DNA of 41,318 nt from JAISGQ01 sp045536305 (lineage in GTDB: Bacteria > Bacillota > Clostridia > Oscillospirales > Acutalibacteraceae). Under the pieces are notes generated by a model, which saw only the letters and a list, made by a program, of their open reading frames with translations, was not told where the DNA came from and searched no databases. Location: positions 1 to 41,318 of the forward strand of contig JAZSNH010000010.1 in assembly GCA_045536305.1 (NCBI GenBank). Direction: 5' to 3'. Position 1 is the first letter of the stretch, and every line of letters begins with the position of its first letter. The position numbers were made by a program, and so were the translations under genes. Shown here in pieces: positions 31,012 through 39,435 of this stretch.

Positions 31012-32553
31012 TCAAATCCTTTCCCGGAATACCGGCCCGCACTTCATAGCAAAACCGATCTCCGTTCTTTTATAAATCACTACGTGATCCACGTGCTCTG
31101 TGAAAAGCTCATCGTCAAAATCAGTGAGCATTTTTCCTTTTGCCGTGTACCGCAGGAGCTTTGCCAGGGCCTCCTGCTGCTCGTAACTTCCGCTCATCTG
31201 TCCGGAAAGTGAATCCTTCTCAGCAGTAAGTCGCTGTTCCTCATCTGTAAGGGTATCGTTCTCCTCAGCATAGACCGCTGGGTCCAGGAGCCCTCTTGTG
31301 AAAAACTGTAGTATCTGCTGTCTGCGTTCCATGTTCTTCTCGAGAAGCGCATCGATCTCAGCCAGGCGCTCAAGTGCACCGTCGTTGCTGCCTTTCTTTA
31401 ACATCTCCAAATAAGGAACCAGGAGCTTACCCCGTGCGAAGGTCAGCTTATTCATCATCGTTACGAAAGCAGCCTTGACCGGGTCTTCCTTTATCGACTT
31501 CATGCTGCAGGCGCTCATGTCTTTCACATGTGTGTTGCAAGCAAATCCGAACCGGCTACCGAGTTTTACTCGTTTCCAGGTCCCGCCGCACTCACCGCAG
31601 ATGATCTTTCCCGACATGGCATAACGGTTCTTGTACTTTTCTGCATTTTTGTGGATACCCTTTTCCAGACCGTTGGCCTCGATGATGGCATTGGCTGCAT
31701 CAAAGGTCTCGCGGCTTACGATCGCCTCGTGGTGACCCTGCATGTAGTACTGGTTTTTCTCGCCGCGATTAACATGCCTGTTGAAACGATCGTCTGTGTA
31801 GGTTTTCTGAAAAATAACATCTCCGACGTACTTCTCATTCTTGATCATGCCGTTAATCACATGACCTTCCCAGCGACCGCCGCGCTTCGATGGAACACCT
31901 TTTTTGTTAAGTTCCTTGGCAAGCTCCGCCGGTGACTTCCCTAAAAGGACCTCACTGAAGATCCAGCGAACGGTCTCTGCCTTCTCTGGCTCAATGACCA
32001 TCTCGCCATTTTCGTTTTTGTAGCCGTAGGGAGGATATCCGATTTTGAAGGACCCGTTCATGAAGCGCCTTTGTATGCTCCAGGTCTCGTTCTCGGAAAT
32101 GGACCGGGACTCGCTCTCTGCCAAACTTGAAAGAATGGAGAGCAACAGCTCGCCCTCCATCTTTCCGGTATCAATGTTCTCTTTTTCGAAGTAGATGTAA
32201 ATACCGCCCTGACAGAGTTTTCTTACAATCTCGATGCTGTCGACCGTGTTCCTTGAGAAGCGGCTAATGGACTTCACGATGATGTAATCAATCAGACCTT
32301 TATCGCAATCTGCAAGGAGCCGCAAGAGGCCATCACGCTTGGCCAGCTTAGTACCGGTCACCCCTTCGTCGTAATAGAGGCCAGCATATTCCCACTCAGG
32401 TCTTGCCTTGATGTAGCGCTCGTAATGATTCTTCTGTGTTTCCAGACTGACAAGCTGTTCATCGGAATCGGTCGATACCCTGGCGTATGCTGCGACACGG
32501 ATCTTCTTCTTGTTCTTTACTCCGGCTGCCTCTATCTTTGTAATTCGTTTCAT
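31012..32553 (-). CDS. Large serine recombinase
   Basis: A 513-residue protein. Start at 32553 is preferred (GGCGGTGAGG upstream). Resolvase domain with RVAAYARVSTDSDEQ (Ser27) and RFSRNTVDSIE; recombinase domain about 175-280 (IGYPPYGYKNENGEMV); zinc ribbon ICGECGGTW ... CNTH; coiled coil about 400-460. It is a distinct paralog of the 523-aa enzyme. It sits at the start of the three-gene recombinase unit. Confidence 0.93.
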   Translation of the reverse strand: MKRITKIEAAGVKNKKKIRVAAYARVSTDSDEQLVSLETQKNHYERYIKARPEWEYAGLYYDEGVTGTKLAKRDGLLRLLADCDKGLIDYIIVKSISRFSRNTVDSIEIVRKLCQGGIYIYFEKENIDTGKMEGELLLSILSSLAESESRSISENETWSIQRRFMNGSFKIGYPPYGYKNENGEMVIEPEKAETVRWIFSEVLLGKSPAELAKELNKKGVPSKRGGRWEGHVINGMIKNEKYVGDVIFQKTYTDDRFNRHVNRGEKNQYYMQGHHEAIVSRETFDAANAIIEANGLEKGIHKNAEKYKNRYAMSGKIICGECGGTWKRVKLGSRFGFACNTHVKDMSACSMKSIKEDPVKAAFVTMMNKLTFARGKLLVPYLEMLKKGSNDGALERLAEIDALLEKNMERRQQILQFFTRGLLDPAVYAEENDTLTDEEQRLTAEKDSLSGQMSGSYEQQEALAKLLRYTAKGKMLTDFDDELFTEHVDHVVIYKRTEIGFAMKCGPVFRERI

Positions 32554-32620
32554 TGCCTCACCGCCTTTCATAGTAGGGGTAGTGTATTAATCACTCTAAA
32601 CGCCCGTAATAGCAAGCTAT

Positions 32621-32836
32621 TTAGCGGATTATCCTCGATATAAATGGAGAGAAAGACCGGCGATTTTTGGCCATGATTTTGTCGAATTCATCCTCGGTGA
32701 TGAGGCCCTTATCCAGGAGCTTTTTTGTCATCTGCTCGGCCAGGATGTAGTTATACTCATTCTGCATTTCTGCGTTGGTAGGCTTGGGAATGTCGTTATA
32801 TGAAATCTCGCCGCCTGCGATCTGTGTTACCTGCAT
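32621..32836 (-). CDS. SHOCT-like small protein
   Basis: A 71-residue protein whose C-terminal half, KKLLDKGLITEDEFDKIMAK, is a SHOCT motif (short C-terminal domain, a two-helix oligomerisation or regulatory motif). Often seen beside phage recombinase genes. Its leader contains one of three conserved CTACCT elements and pairs its Shine-Dalgarno (GGAGGTG). Function unknown. Confidence 0.7.
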   Translation of the reverse strand: MQVTQIAGGEISYNDIPKPTNAEMQNEYNYILAEQMTKKLLDKGLITEDEFDKIMAKNRRSFSPFISRIIR

Positions 32837-32843
32837 AGAAAAA

Positions 32844-32875
32844 CACCTCCTACCAGGTAGCCCCGGCGGGAGGTG
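32844..32875 (-). promoter_or_regulatory. Leader element B: hairpin that pairs the SHOCT gene Shine-Dalgarno
   Basis: Minus strand CACCTCC (32875-32869) pairs with GGAGGTG (32850-32844), the ribosome binding site itself. The loop holds GGGGCTACCTGGTA (32864-32851), matching the core of elements A and C. Confidence 0.6.
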
Positions 32876-32890
32876 AAATCTGACGATAGT

Positions 32891-34879
32891 TCAGTCTTTT
32901 TGATAAAAATCGCAAACATATCCATCGGCCCGTAAGATCAGTCCTTCGGCCCAGGGAGGGACCCTTGCCATCTGCTCACATAAAACCTCAAGACTCATGC
33001 TGGGATCAGCTTCGATAATCAGCTCGTCATGGACGTGGGCGACGATGCTGCAACAGCGAAGGGTCTTCATGGCATACATCAAAATATCCCTGGATGTTGC
33101 TTGCACGATGTTCTCCACGAACTTCGGACCATAGCTTTCGATCCGTTCCCACTTTTTCGTGCCGCCCGTACCTTCGTAGGTTACGGACTCGCCGCCGAAG
33201 CGATTTTCACCCATACGCGGTTTCACGTAGGAAAGAGTCCTGCCGGAAGGGAGTGTGATAAAAAGCATCCCGCTCTGATAAAAGAATTTCACACCTTTAA
33301 CGATCTGCGGTTTTTTATCGCGGATTACCTTTTTTACTGCCGTATCAACGTCCCACCAGAAGCGGACAATATTAGGATTCGACTGTCTCCAGGCATTTAC
33401 GAGCGGCTGCAGTTCTTCTTCGGCAAGCCCCATATCAAGGGCACCCATCGCTTTTAACGCACCGACAGAGCCGCCGTAGCCAAGTGCCAGCTCAGCGATC
33501 TTACCTTTCTGACGAAGGTGAGCATTTTCACCATGTTTTTCAACCGGCACCTTAAACATCTGACTGGCCGATGCGCAGTAGATATCACCGCCATCAATAA
33601 AGACCTGGGTACGCCAATCCTCACCGGCAAACCAGGCAATGACCCTGGCCTCAATTGCTGAGAAGTCAGCTACGTAGAACTTCTTTCCCTCCGCCGGGAT
33701 AAATGCAGTACGGATAAGCTGTGATAAGGTATCCGGGATATCGTCGTAGAGAAGGTCCAACGCTTCGATGTTACCGTCCCTGACCAGTGCTCTGGCCTCT
33801 GCAAGATCGGCCATATGATTCTGCGGGAGGTTTTGCAATTGTACGAGCCTTCCCGCAAAACGGCCGGTCCTGTTGGCTCCGTAAAACTGGAACATGCCTC
33901 GACACCTGTCGTCCGAGCAGGCAGCGTTCTCCATCGCTTGATACTTTTTAACCGATGATTTCGCGAGTTGCTGACGAAGGGATAGCGCCTCGGACACATC
34001 ACCTTCGGTCTCATCGATCAGTGCAGCGACGACCTTCTTACCCAGCGTCTCTGTCTCCAGGCCGTTATCCGAAAGCCACGACTTCATTTGAGCTACACTG
34101 TTAGGATTATCGAGGTCAGTGAGCTCTTTCATTTCCGTTGTCAGCCTATCTCGGGATACCTCATCAAATGAGATTGCCTGCTTTACAAACGGCATATCTA
34201 CGCGGATGCCGCGATCGTTGATCTCCTGGTCAAGATGATATTCATCCCATACAGCATCCGGGACCGGGAACTTAGCGAGCTTTTCCTGGATCTGCATTTC
34301 TGTTTCTACGTCTCGAATATTATAGGCTTTATACCTGGCCCACTTCTCCGGATCATGCTCAGGAAGGTTGCGGGTACGACCGCCGTTTGCTTTTGTCGGA
34401 TTGCAGGGAACGGAAAAGTAGCGGATGAGGTCTTTGCCCTCCGTGAGCTTCTGCTTCTCAAGTCCCAATACTGCGCCGACACCTTCAAGCGAAAGAGGAA
34501 GGCCCATGTAAGCAGACCATACCATTGAGCACTTCCAAGATTCCGGATTTAGAAACCTTGCACACTCTGTCGACAGTGGATGGTGATCATGGAAAGGGTC
34601 CAAGCTCACACCCTGATCGGACAGGTACCGTGATAAGCAGACACGTTCAAACTGTGCATTGAAGGCCCACTTCGTAACATCATCGTCAGTCAAGGCATCC
34701 AGGACCTCCGCCGGTATCTTCTCGCCGCAGGCAAGATCAACCGTTGTTACGGGACCGCCATCTTCGCTGTATCCGAAGAGAAGGATCTCAAAGTCAGGAC
34801 TTTCCGCGTATTTATATACTCCACATTTTTGCAGGCTGACGGAGGAATATGTCTCGATATCGATTTCTAAGTTCTTCAT
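32891..34879 (-). CDS. Phage family A DNA polymerase
   Basis: A 662-residue polymerase with a 3'-5' exonuclease. Start at 34879 has AGGAGG five bases upstream. Exo motif I is EIDIETYS; polymerase motif A, FYVADFSAIEARVIAWFAGE, near residue 405; the O helix region RQKGKIAELALGYGG; motif C VAHVHDELIIEAD near 616, whose Asp is the metal ligand. It replicates the phage genome. Followed downstream only by the SHOCT gene; other replication genes usually found near it (primase/virE, SNF2 helicase) are not here. Confidence 0.93.
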   Translation of the reverse strand: MKNLEIDIETYSSVSLQKCGVYKYAESPDFEILLFGYSEDGGPVTTVDLACGEKIPAEVLDALTDDDVTKWAFNAQFERVCLSRYLSDQGVSLDPFHDHHPLSTECARFLNPESWKCSMVWSAYMGLPLSLEGVGAVLGLEKQKLTEGKDLIRYFSVPCNPTKANGGRTRNLPEHDPEKWARYKAYNIRDVETEMQIQEKLAKFPVPDAVWDEYHLDQEINDRGIRVDMPFVKQAISFDEVSRDRLTTEMKELTDLDNPNSVAQMKSWLSDNGLETETLGKKVVAALIDETEGDVSEALSLRQQLAKSSVKKYQAMENAACSDDRCRGMFQFYGANRTGRFAGRLVQLQNLPQNHMADLAEARALVRDGNIEALDLLYDDIPDTLSQLIRTAFIPAEGKKFYVADFSAIEARVIAWFAGEDWRTQVFIDGGDIYCASASQMFKVPVEKHGENAHLRQKGKIAELALGYGGSVGALKAMGALDMGLAEEELQPLVNAWRQSNPNIVRFWWDVDTAVKKVIRDKKPQIVKGVKFFYQSGMLFITLPSGRTLSYVKPRMGENRFGGESVTYEGTGGTKKWERIESYGPKFVENIVQATSRDILMYAMKTLRCCSIVAHVHDELIIEADPSMSLEVLCEQMARVPPWAEGLILRADGYVCDFYQKD

Positions 34880-34880
34880 A

Positions 34881-34930
34881 ATGCCTCCTATAAAAACCAA
34901 GCGGCAGAGGTAGTCCCCGCCGCCCGGCAT
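34881..34930 (-). promoter_or_regulatory. Leader element C before the DNA polymerase gene
   Basis: Nested helices: ATGCC (34930-34926) with GGCAT (34885-34881), and GCGGC (34923-34919) with GCCGC (34905-34901). The enclosed loop is GGGGACTACCTCT (34918-34906). The outer helix touches the end of the AGGAGG ribosome binding site. Confidence 0.55.
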
Positions 34931-34934
34931 CTGG

Positions 34935-35099
34935 TTATTCTGCTGACTGCTTCGCCGCTTTCGCTTCTTCGGCACGTCTGCGCTTCTTCTCCTTGCGGTC
35001 ATCCACCGCGAACTTAATCAGCATGATTATGTTTCCGATAAATGAGCCCATCACAGCACCGAAGCAAACGGCGAGCATCAAAGATTCTGCATGTGTCAT
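34935..35099 (-). CDS. Small membrane protein (54 aa)
   Basis: A short frame starting MTHAESLMLAV, with AAGGAGG five bases before the ATG. It has one hydrophobic segment (about 6-30, including VMGSFIGNIIML) and a strongly basic tail (RKEKKRRR, then Ala/Lys-rich). It lies between DUF2815 and the polymerase in a tightly packed operon, so it is probably expressed. A role at the membrane, such as anchoring replication proteins, is speculative. Confidence 0.75.
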   Translation of the reverse strand: MTHAESLMLAVCFGAVMGSFIGNIIMLIKFAVDDRKEKKRRRAEEAKAAKQSAE

Positions 35100-35110
35100 T
35101 GCGTACCTCC

Positions 35111-35662
35111 TTATGCCAGGAAGTCATCGTCTTCGAGAGTAGCAAAGTCATCTGCAGCGTTCGTTCTACCGCCGAGAGGCTCACCATCACGCACCTTCTG
35201 GATATTACCGAGGCCGCAAGCGATACCCTTGTTGCCGTTACTATTGAACGCATAGAAGTTGAGAGATACACGGGCATAGCAGCCGGAGTAAACTTCGCTT
35301 CTGTCCAGGATCGGCTTGACTGCTCTGTCAACGATCTGAGGAGCCGTATTGGAGTTTGCGTTAATGAAGTAATGTCCCTTATAGGCTTCATCGTCGCGCT
35401 CCACATCACCGTCACGGAGAGGGAGCTTGATCGCTGCCTTGTTAGGCTTCTTACCGCCGAACTTCGCGATGCCTTCCTCGATCGCAGCGTCGATAGCTGC
35501 ATTTACTGCATCGATAGTCGCCTTGTCATCCTTCGGAATCAGGACCGATACGGAATACTTCTCAGCGCCGCCGTTGATGGATACAGGCTCCCAGCCGTGG
35601 AAGTAAGAAAGTCTTGTGTTGATACCTGTGATAACCTTAGTCGTATTATTTGTGTTAGCCAT
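35111..35662 (-). CDS. DUF2815 phage protein
   Basis: A 183-residue phage protein (DUF2815). N-terminus VITGINTRLSYFHGWEPV; the central part has VSVLIPKDD, LRDGD and SRYSNFYA-type strands (VSLNFYAFNSNGNKG), ending in an acidic tail (ADDFATLEDDDF) as seen in single-stranded DNA-binding proteins. DUF2815 members are thought to bind ssDNA in phage replication. Two bases separate it from the DUF2800 stop. Confidence 0.88.
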   Translation of the reverse strand: MANTNNTTKVITGINTRLSYFHGWEPVSINGGAEKYSVSVLIPKDDKATIDAVNAAIDAAIEEGIAKFGGKKPNKAAIKLPLRDGDVERDDEAYKGHYFINANSNTAPQIVDRAVKPILDRSEVYSGCYARVSLNFYAFNSNGNKGIACGLGNIQKVRDGEPLGGRTNAADDFATLEDDDFLA

Positions 35663-35663
35663 T

Positions 35664-36803
35664 TTACATTTCCTCCTTGATTTCGTTAAATTCGTTTATG
35701 GCATCAGTTACGTTCATTGCCGGACGCTTATCCGTAATAGGAACCAGTGTCGGCTTTCCCGATGGTTTGTAGATGAGGCCACCGAGCACCTCTTCAAATT
35801 TCTGCTTACCCATGAGCTTTTGCATTTCCGTAAGAGTGATCAGCGTCTTGCGATAGATGTCTGTATATCCGGCTTCTTCTGCCGCTTCAGCGACTTGTGT
35901 CTCGTCCCGGTATTTACGGACCGATCTACCTTCGACAACTTTGAATCCGCTCCACGTCTTGCCGTGATTGACGGCTGCATCGGTAGCATAGGCAGTGATT
36001 TCATTAGCCCACTTTGTGAGATCCGGTAAGACTGAAAGAATCTCCTCGATCTCCGCATCGGTAAGAAGCGGCGGCATCCTAAACTCTGTCTGAGCAAGCC
36101 TTAACTTTTCTTCGGCCCTTGCGCGGCACCTTACAGCGGCACGACAGAATGTGCACCACTCACCAGGGAGATATTCGCCTTCGCCGTTATACGCCATCTG
36201 TGCCTTTGGCTTCAGCTCGTTCTCTGCCCAATCCCGAAGCTCTGCAACTGAGATAGTCCATGTACTGACGTTTTCGCGTCTCGGCTGGAAGATGGTCATG
36301 GAGACTTCCTTGATGTCATACAAGGCATCGTAGATTTCCAAGGCCCCGAGCGCATACAACTTCATCTGCGGATTTTCTTCAGCTTCGACAAGAACACCCT
36401 GGCCGTACTTGAAGTCCACGATATGTAGCTTGTCGTCGGAGATGATGATGCAGTCTCCGGTTCCGAAACCGTCTGGCACATAGCACGAGAAATCGAGATG
36501 CTGTTCGATTAAGACAATCGGGTCCTTGCATATCTGCTTGGCCAGCTCATATTGCTCCATCACGAAGTCCACATAGGCATCAGAACATTCTTCCATCTCA
36601 TCGGAATCGTAATCCGAAACCGGACGCTTGCTCCTCATGTGCAGTGCTTTCTTTAACTTGTGTTCACACAGTGCATGCGCCGCTGTTCCTTCTCTTGCCG
36701 CTTCCGACTCGTTATCGTCGAATTCCTGCTCAAGTCTGGCCGACGGTGTGCAGTTAAGCCACCGATGTGATCCGGAAGGTGGAAGGATAGAATGTTTACC
36801 CAT
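35664..36803 (-). CDS. DUF2800 phage nuclease-like protein
   Basis: A 379-residue protein, DUF2800, of the RecB-like PD-(D/E)xK group. N-terminal ASARLEQ-like start (SHRWLNCTPSARLEQEF), AAREGTAAHALCEHKL, then GTGDCIIISDDKLHIVDFKYGQG with the catalytic Asp, Asp-x-Lys, and later CxxC-type Cys (WCTFCRAAVRCRAR) as in AddB/Cas4-like iron-sulfur clusters. It pairs with the DUF2815 protein in phage recombination/replication. The ATG at 36803 shares its A with the upstream stop; GTG at 36806 is an alternative. Confidence 0.88.
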   Translation of the reverse strand: MGKHSILPPSGSHRWLNCTPSARLEQEFDDNESEAAREGTAAHALCEHKLKKALHMRSKRPVSDYDSDEMEECSDAYVDFVMEQYELAKQICKDPIVLIEQHLDFSCYVPDGFGTGDCIIISDDKLHIVDFKYGQGVLVEAEENPQMKLYALGALEIYDALYDIKEVSMTIFQPRRENVSTWTISVAELRDWAENELKPKAQMAYNGEGEYLPGEWCTFCRAAVRCRARAEEKLRLAQTEFRMPPLLTDAEIEEILSVLPDLTKWANEITAYATDAAVNHGKTWSGFKVVEGRSVRKYRDETQVAEAAEEAGYTDIYRKTLITLTEMQKLMGKQKFEEVLGGLIYKPSGKPTLVPITDKRPAMNVTDAINEFNEIKEEM

Positions 36804-37126
36804 CACAGCACCTCCGCATCCGCAAGTACAGCCGGATAATCCTTCGGATCGATATCGCTCAAACGGTCTGCGCCATATTTCTGAATGATGGCTCTAATCT
36901 CAGCCGTGTGCCCGCTGCGACTCTTATCCGCAAGAACACCACGCACCTTTTCAAGCGTGATCTCCGGAGCTTTCTCAGCCTTGCTTTTTTGTGGTTTCTG
37001 CTGCGGCTCTTCCGCTGGCACTTCCATCGGTCCGTCAGACGCCATTGCATCGCAGACCGCCTGGATACTATCTGCCAGGGATCGCATATCGCTTACCACA
37101 TCAAGAAGTAATTTGATCCTGCTCAT
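36803..37126 (-). CDS. Small phage replication-operon protein, unknown
   Basis: A 107-residue protein. The N-terminal 35 residues are helical, the middle is a Glu/Lys/Pro/Gln linker (about 40-55), and the C-terminal part LEKVRGVLADKSRSGHTAEIRAII ends at YGADRLSDIDPKDY, a pattern common in phage proteins beside DUF2800. Its start overlaps the 72-aa gene by 26 bases. No motif tells its function. Confidence 0.65.
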   Translation of the reverse strand: MSRIKLLLDVVSDMRSLADSIQAVCDAMASDGPMEVPAEEPQQKPQKSKAEKAPEITLEKVRGVLADKSRSGHTAEIRAIIQKYGADRLSDIDPKDYPAVLADAEVL

Positions 37127-37319
37127 TTACGCCTCCTCCTTTCCCAGCCTCGCAGATGGCAATCTCACCAACACTGTCGCCCGGTATCAGAACTGTGACC
37201 CTTCGCTTATCTCCGAAGAGAAGACGCAGAAGTCTTTCTCTGACAGTGACGTTGCGGCAGGTGACGATACCGCCTGTCTGCGGTTCCTTTGAAACACTGA
37301 TCTTCAACTTGTGCTTCAT
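37101..37319 (-). CDS. Small phage protein (72 aa), first gene of the replication block
   Basis: Start at 37319 has AAAGGAG about 9 bases upstream. Basic, beta-rich N-terminus (KISVSKEPQTGGIVTCRNVTV, then RLLRLLFGDKRRVTVLIPGDSV); the family occurs in phage early operons and its function is not known. Its leader carries element A, in which the Shine-Dalgarno can be paired. Overlaps the next gene by 26 bases, so they are probably coupled. Confidence 0.65.
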   Translation of the reverse strand: MKHKLKISVSKEPQTGGIVTCRNVTVRERLLRLLFGDKRRVTVLIPGDSVGEIAICEAGKGGGVNEQDQITS

Positions 37320-37327
37320 AGCCTTCG

Positions 37328-37378
37328 CTCCTTTCCGAGGGCTTATCTTCCTGCCCTCTATCAGGTAGCCTTGAGGAG
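37328..37378 (-). promoter_or_regulatory. Leader element A before the 72-aa gene
   Basis: Minus-strand CTCCT (37378-37374) pairs with AGGAG of the ribosome binding site (37332-37328). Inside lie the core GGCTACCTGATA (37370-37359) and a hairpin GAGGGC (37358-37353) with GCCCTC (37342-37337). Same core as elements B and C. Confidence 0.6.
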
Positions 37379-37410
37379 TAATCGAATCTGACGGTTTTTG
37401 AAAATGAAAT

Positions 37411-37450
37411 AAAAAAAAGACCTGCAGGTATCCAAAGACACCCACAGGTC
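37411..37450 (-). terminator. Terminator of the lysis genes
   Basis: Minus-strand stem (37450-37437 with 37432-37419; outer GACCTG/CAGGTC, inner GGT/ACC and TC/GA, mismatches between), loop TTTG, then eight T (37418-37411). It separates the endolysin gene from the replication block. Confidence 0.85.
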
Positions 37451-37465
37451 ACATAGAAATCAATA

Positions 37466-38938
37466 TTAAACTCTGGAAGTATAGTCAAGCGAAATCCAGC
37501 CTGCGCCGGACTTCAAGCGTCCCCAGCCAGCAATCGCCCCTTTTCCAGGCTTCACCTCCATGATTGTGAAAATGCCGATGCCGGTATAGATTCCGACACG
37601 GTCATAATCTGTACCCGGCCCCCTGCGGATGTTCAGATCCGTGATGCTCACCTTGACAAGGAATGGTACGGCCGGTGATGCTGATATGGGCTCGTAGATT
37701 TTCACCCCATCCACATCAAACACGCTGTATCCGGGATTTGAGTCGGCACACTTCTTGGCGTTCTCCAGGATCTTGAAAGCACCCTTCTGAGATTTGGAAT
37801 CTTCCCAAGTCTTACGAACGCGGTACCAGGCAATAGGAGTATCGCTTTCCTTCGCATCATACTGCGTGAGATTCCAGCGCTCGATGATAGAACAGAGATT
37901 CTCCACATAAGTAAGACTCGTAGCATACCCGCCATTCTTTATAAGCTGTACTGCTTTTTTGTAATCAGTACAGTCCTTTAAGCCATCATAGCGGAGCTTG
38001 CTTCCATTCTTCGCGCCGAGAAGATATGCGCTGTGATCGGCAATGGAATCCTCGATGCAGGGATATTTACGGAAGTCCGCTGTAATCGTCTCATAGCTGC
38101 CATCCGTATGCTGTTCCTTCGTTTGCTTGGTGTACTTGCTTTTACCATCCCAGGTTGATCCGTTCCAGGTGTTACCGGAGAGTGAGCATTTCATGCCGAA
38201 CACGTTATTGGCGTTCTGTGCAAGTTCAGATTTACCGTAGCCGGATTCGAGGATGAACTGCGCCATTGATACCGATGCAAGGATACCTGTTTTCTTCTGG
38301 TTCTCTGTAAACAAAGGGCCGACCTTCTTTACAGCATCCGCCTCTGAAAGTGAAGCAAAGATCGTAGCCTGGGTTCCTTTTGCCACATCAGAACTTCCTC
38401 CGAGTGCAGCCGTAACCTTATCCGCAAGAACACCCATCCTGGCATACATCCAGTTACCGGGACACGACTTGTTGGCAAACCATCTGTGAACGGTAAGGAT
38501 CATCTCACCGGCCTTCGGCTCATAGGCGAGCGTTTTATCCTTATCACCAAGCCAGATTAGCTTGTTCTTTCCATTTCTTTTACAGATATCGACGCAGAGC
38601 TCGATCAACCTCTGGTAAACAATATCCCGGAATGCATACGGTTCCGTCTTATCAGAAGCACACTCAATCGTGATAGCTCTCTGATCGTTTGCGCTGGAAG
38701 AAGAACACCAGGAACGGTTCTTTTCTTCAACGTACATCCCGACGCGACCGTCCTTATCAATACCGTAGTTACTGGAGGCTTGTGTTGATGTCTTTTCAAA
38801 CCACTCTCCAAGCCCCTCTGCCGTGCACTGTCCAACAACGCAGTGAGGTGTGATGCGATCGATGGAATGTGTTCTCTGCCCGGAGTGATTCGGGCTCAGT
38901 CTTGTATAGGCCACCATAGGGCTATTCGTATATGCCAT
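37466..38938 (-). CDS. Modular phage endolysin: amidase, glucosaminidase, SH3
   Basis: A 490-residue lysin. Residues 1-180: Amidase_2 (N-acetylmuramoyl-L-alanine amidase), with HCVVGQ, TIECA and VHRWFANKSCPGNW giving zinc ligands. Residues about 215-370: glucosaminidase of the LytG/FlgJ kind (SMAQFILESGYGKSELA, then NNVFGMKC). Residues about 425-488: bacterial SH3 cell wall-binding domain (LNIRRGPGTDYDRVG). It breaks peptidoglycan at two sites to release phage. Its ATG overlaps the holin stop by one base (TAATG). Confidence 0.93.
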   Translation of the reverse strand: MAYTNSPMVAYTRLSPNHSGQRTHSIDRITPHCVVGQCTAEGLGEWFEKTSTQASSNYGIDKDGRVGMYVEEKNRSWCSSSSANDQRAITIECASDKTEPYAFRDIVYQRLIELCVDICKRNGKNKLIWLGDKDKTLAYEPKAGEMILTVHRWFANKSCPGNWMYARMGVLADKVTAALGGSSDVAKGTQATIFASLSEADAVKKVGPLFTENQKKTGILASVSMAQFILESGYGKSELAQNANNVFGMKCSLSGNTWNGSTWDGKSKYTKQTKEQHTDGSYETITADFRKYPCIEDSIADHSAYLLGAKNGSKLRYDGLKDCTDYKKAVQLIKNGGYATSLTYVENLCSIIERWNLTQYDAKESDTPIAWYRVRKTWEDSKSQKGAFKILENAKKCADSNPGYSVFDVDGVKIYEPISASPAVPFLVKVSITDLNIRRGPGTDYDRVGIYTGIGIFTIMEVKPGKGAIAGWGRLKSGAGWISLDYTSRV

Positions 38939-39360
38939 TACTCCTCACCATCCTTTTCATCAGTTTCGCGATCATGGAGCTGCTCCAGTACCGCTTTTAG
39001 CTTCTCCGGGATAGGAAGTCCCAGATGTGCTGCGTTTTCTGTCAAAGACACGCCTTCATTTGAGATGTAGAAAAAGATCACTGCAGTACGAAGAACGCTG
39101 CCGGTTCCGATCACCTGAACATCGAGAATGTTTGCAATCCCGACGAGCAGAAATATCAGCACCTTGCGGCAGATTCCCTTAAAGCCCACCTCACTTGAAA
39201 GCTTCTTATCTGCGACCGCACACATGACGCCGGTGATGTAATCCACAGTCACAAAAACTACAAGTGCGATAAGCAGACCGTCACAGCCGCCAAGGAAATA
39301 TCCAAGCCACCCTCCGATCCCTGCGATTACGACCTGAATTGTGTTCCAGAATTCTTTCAT
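38938..39360 (-). CDS. Phage holin (holin_4_1/TcdE-like)
   Basis: A 140-residue protein, start at 39360 with AAAGGAGG upstream. Two to three hydrophobic segments (about 5-22, 27-48 and 65-95), with FVTVDYITGVMCAVADKKLSSEVGFKGICRK split around a polar loop, the signature of the toxin-secretion/phage-lysis holin family. It makes membrane holes so the endolysin reaches the wall. Hydrophilic acidic C-terminus. Directly upstream of the lysin gene. Confidence 0.88.
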   Translation of the reverse strand: MKEFWNTIQVVIAGIGGWLGYFLGGCDGLLIALVVFVTVDYITGVMCAVADKKLSSEVGFKGICRKVLIFLLVGIANILDVQVIGTGSVLRTAVIFFYISNEGVSLTENAAHLGLPIPEKLKAVLEQLHDRETDEKDGEE

Positions 39361-39390
39361 ATGCTTTGTCCTCCTTTGCATTTGCGTATG

Positions 39391-39419
39391 AAAAAAGCGA
39401 CTGCCCGAGAGCAATCGCT
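39391..39419 (-). terminator. Terminator between the tail gene and the holin
   Basis: Minus-strand stem AGCGATTGC (39419-39411) with GCAGTCGCT (39404-39396), one G-T pair, loop TCTCGG, then a T run (39396-39391). The lysis genes must use read-through or a promoter in the 30-base gap. Confidence 0.85.
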
Positions 39420-39435
39420 AATTTCCAAAATAGTG

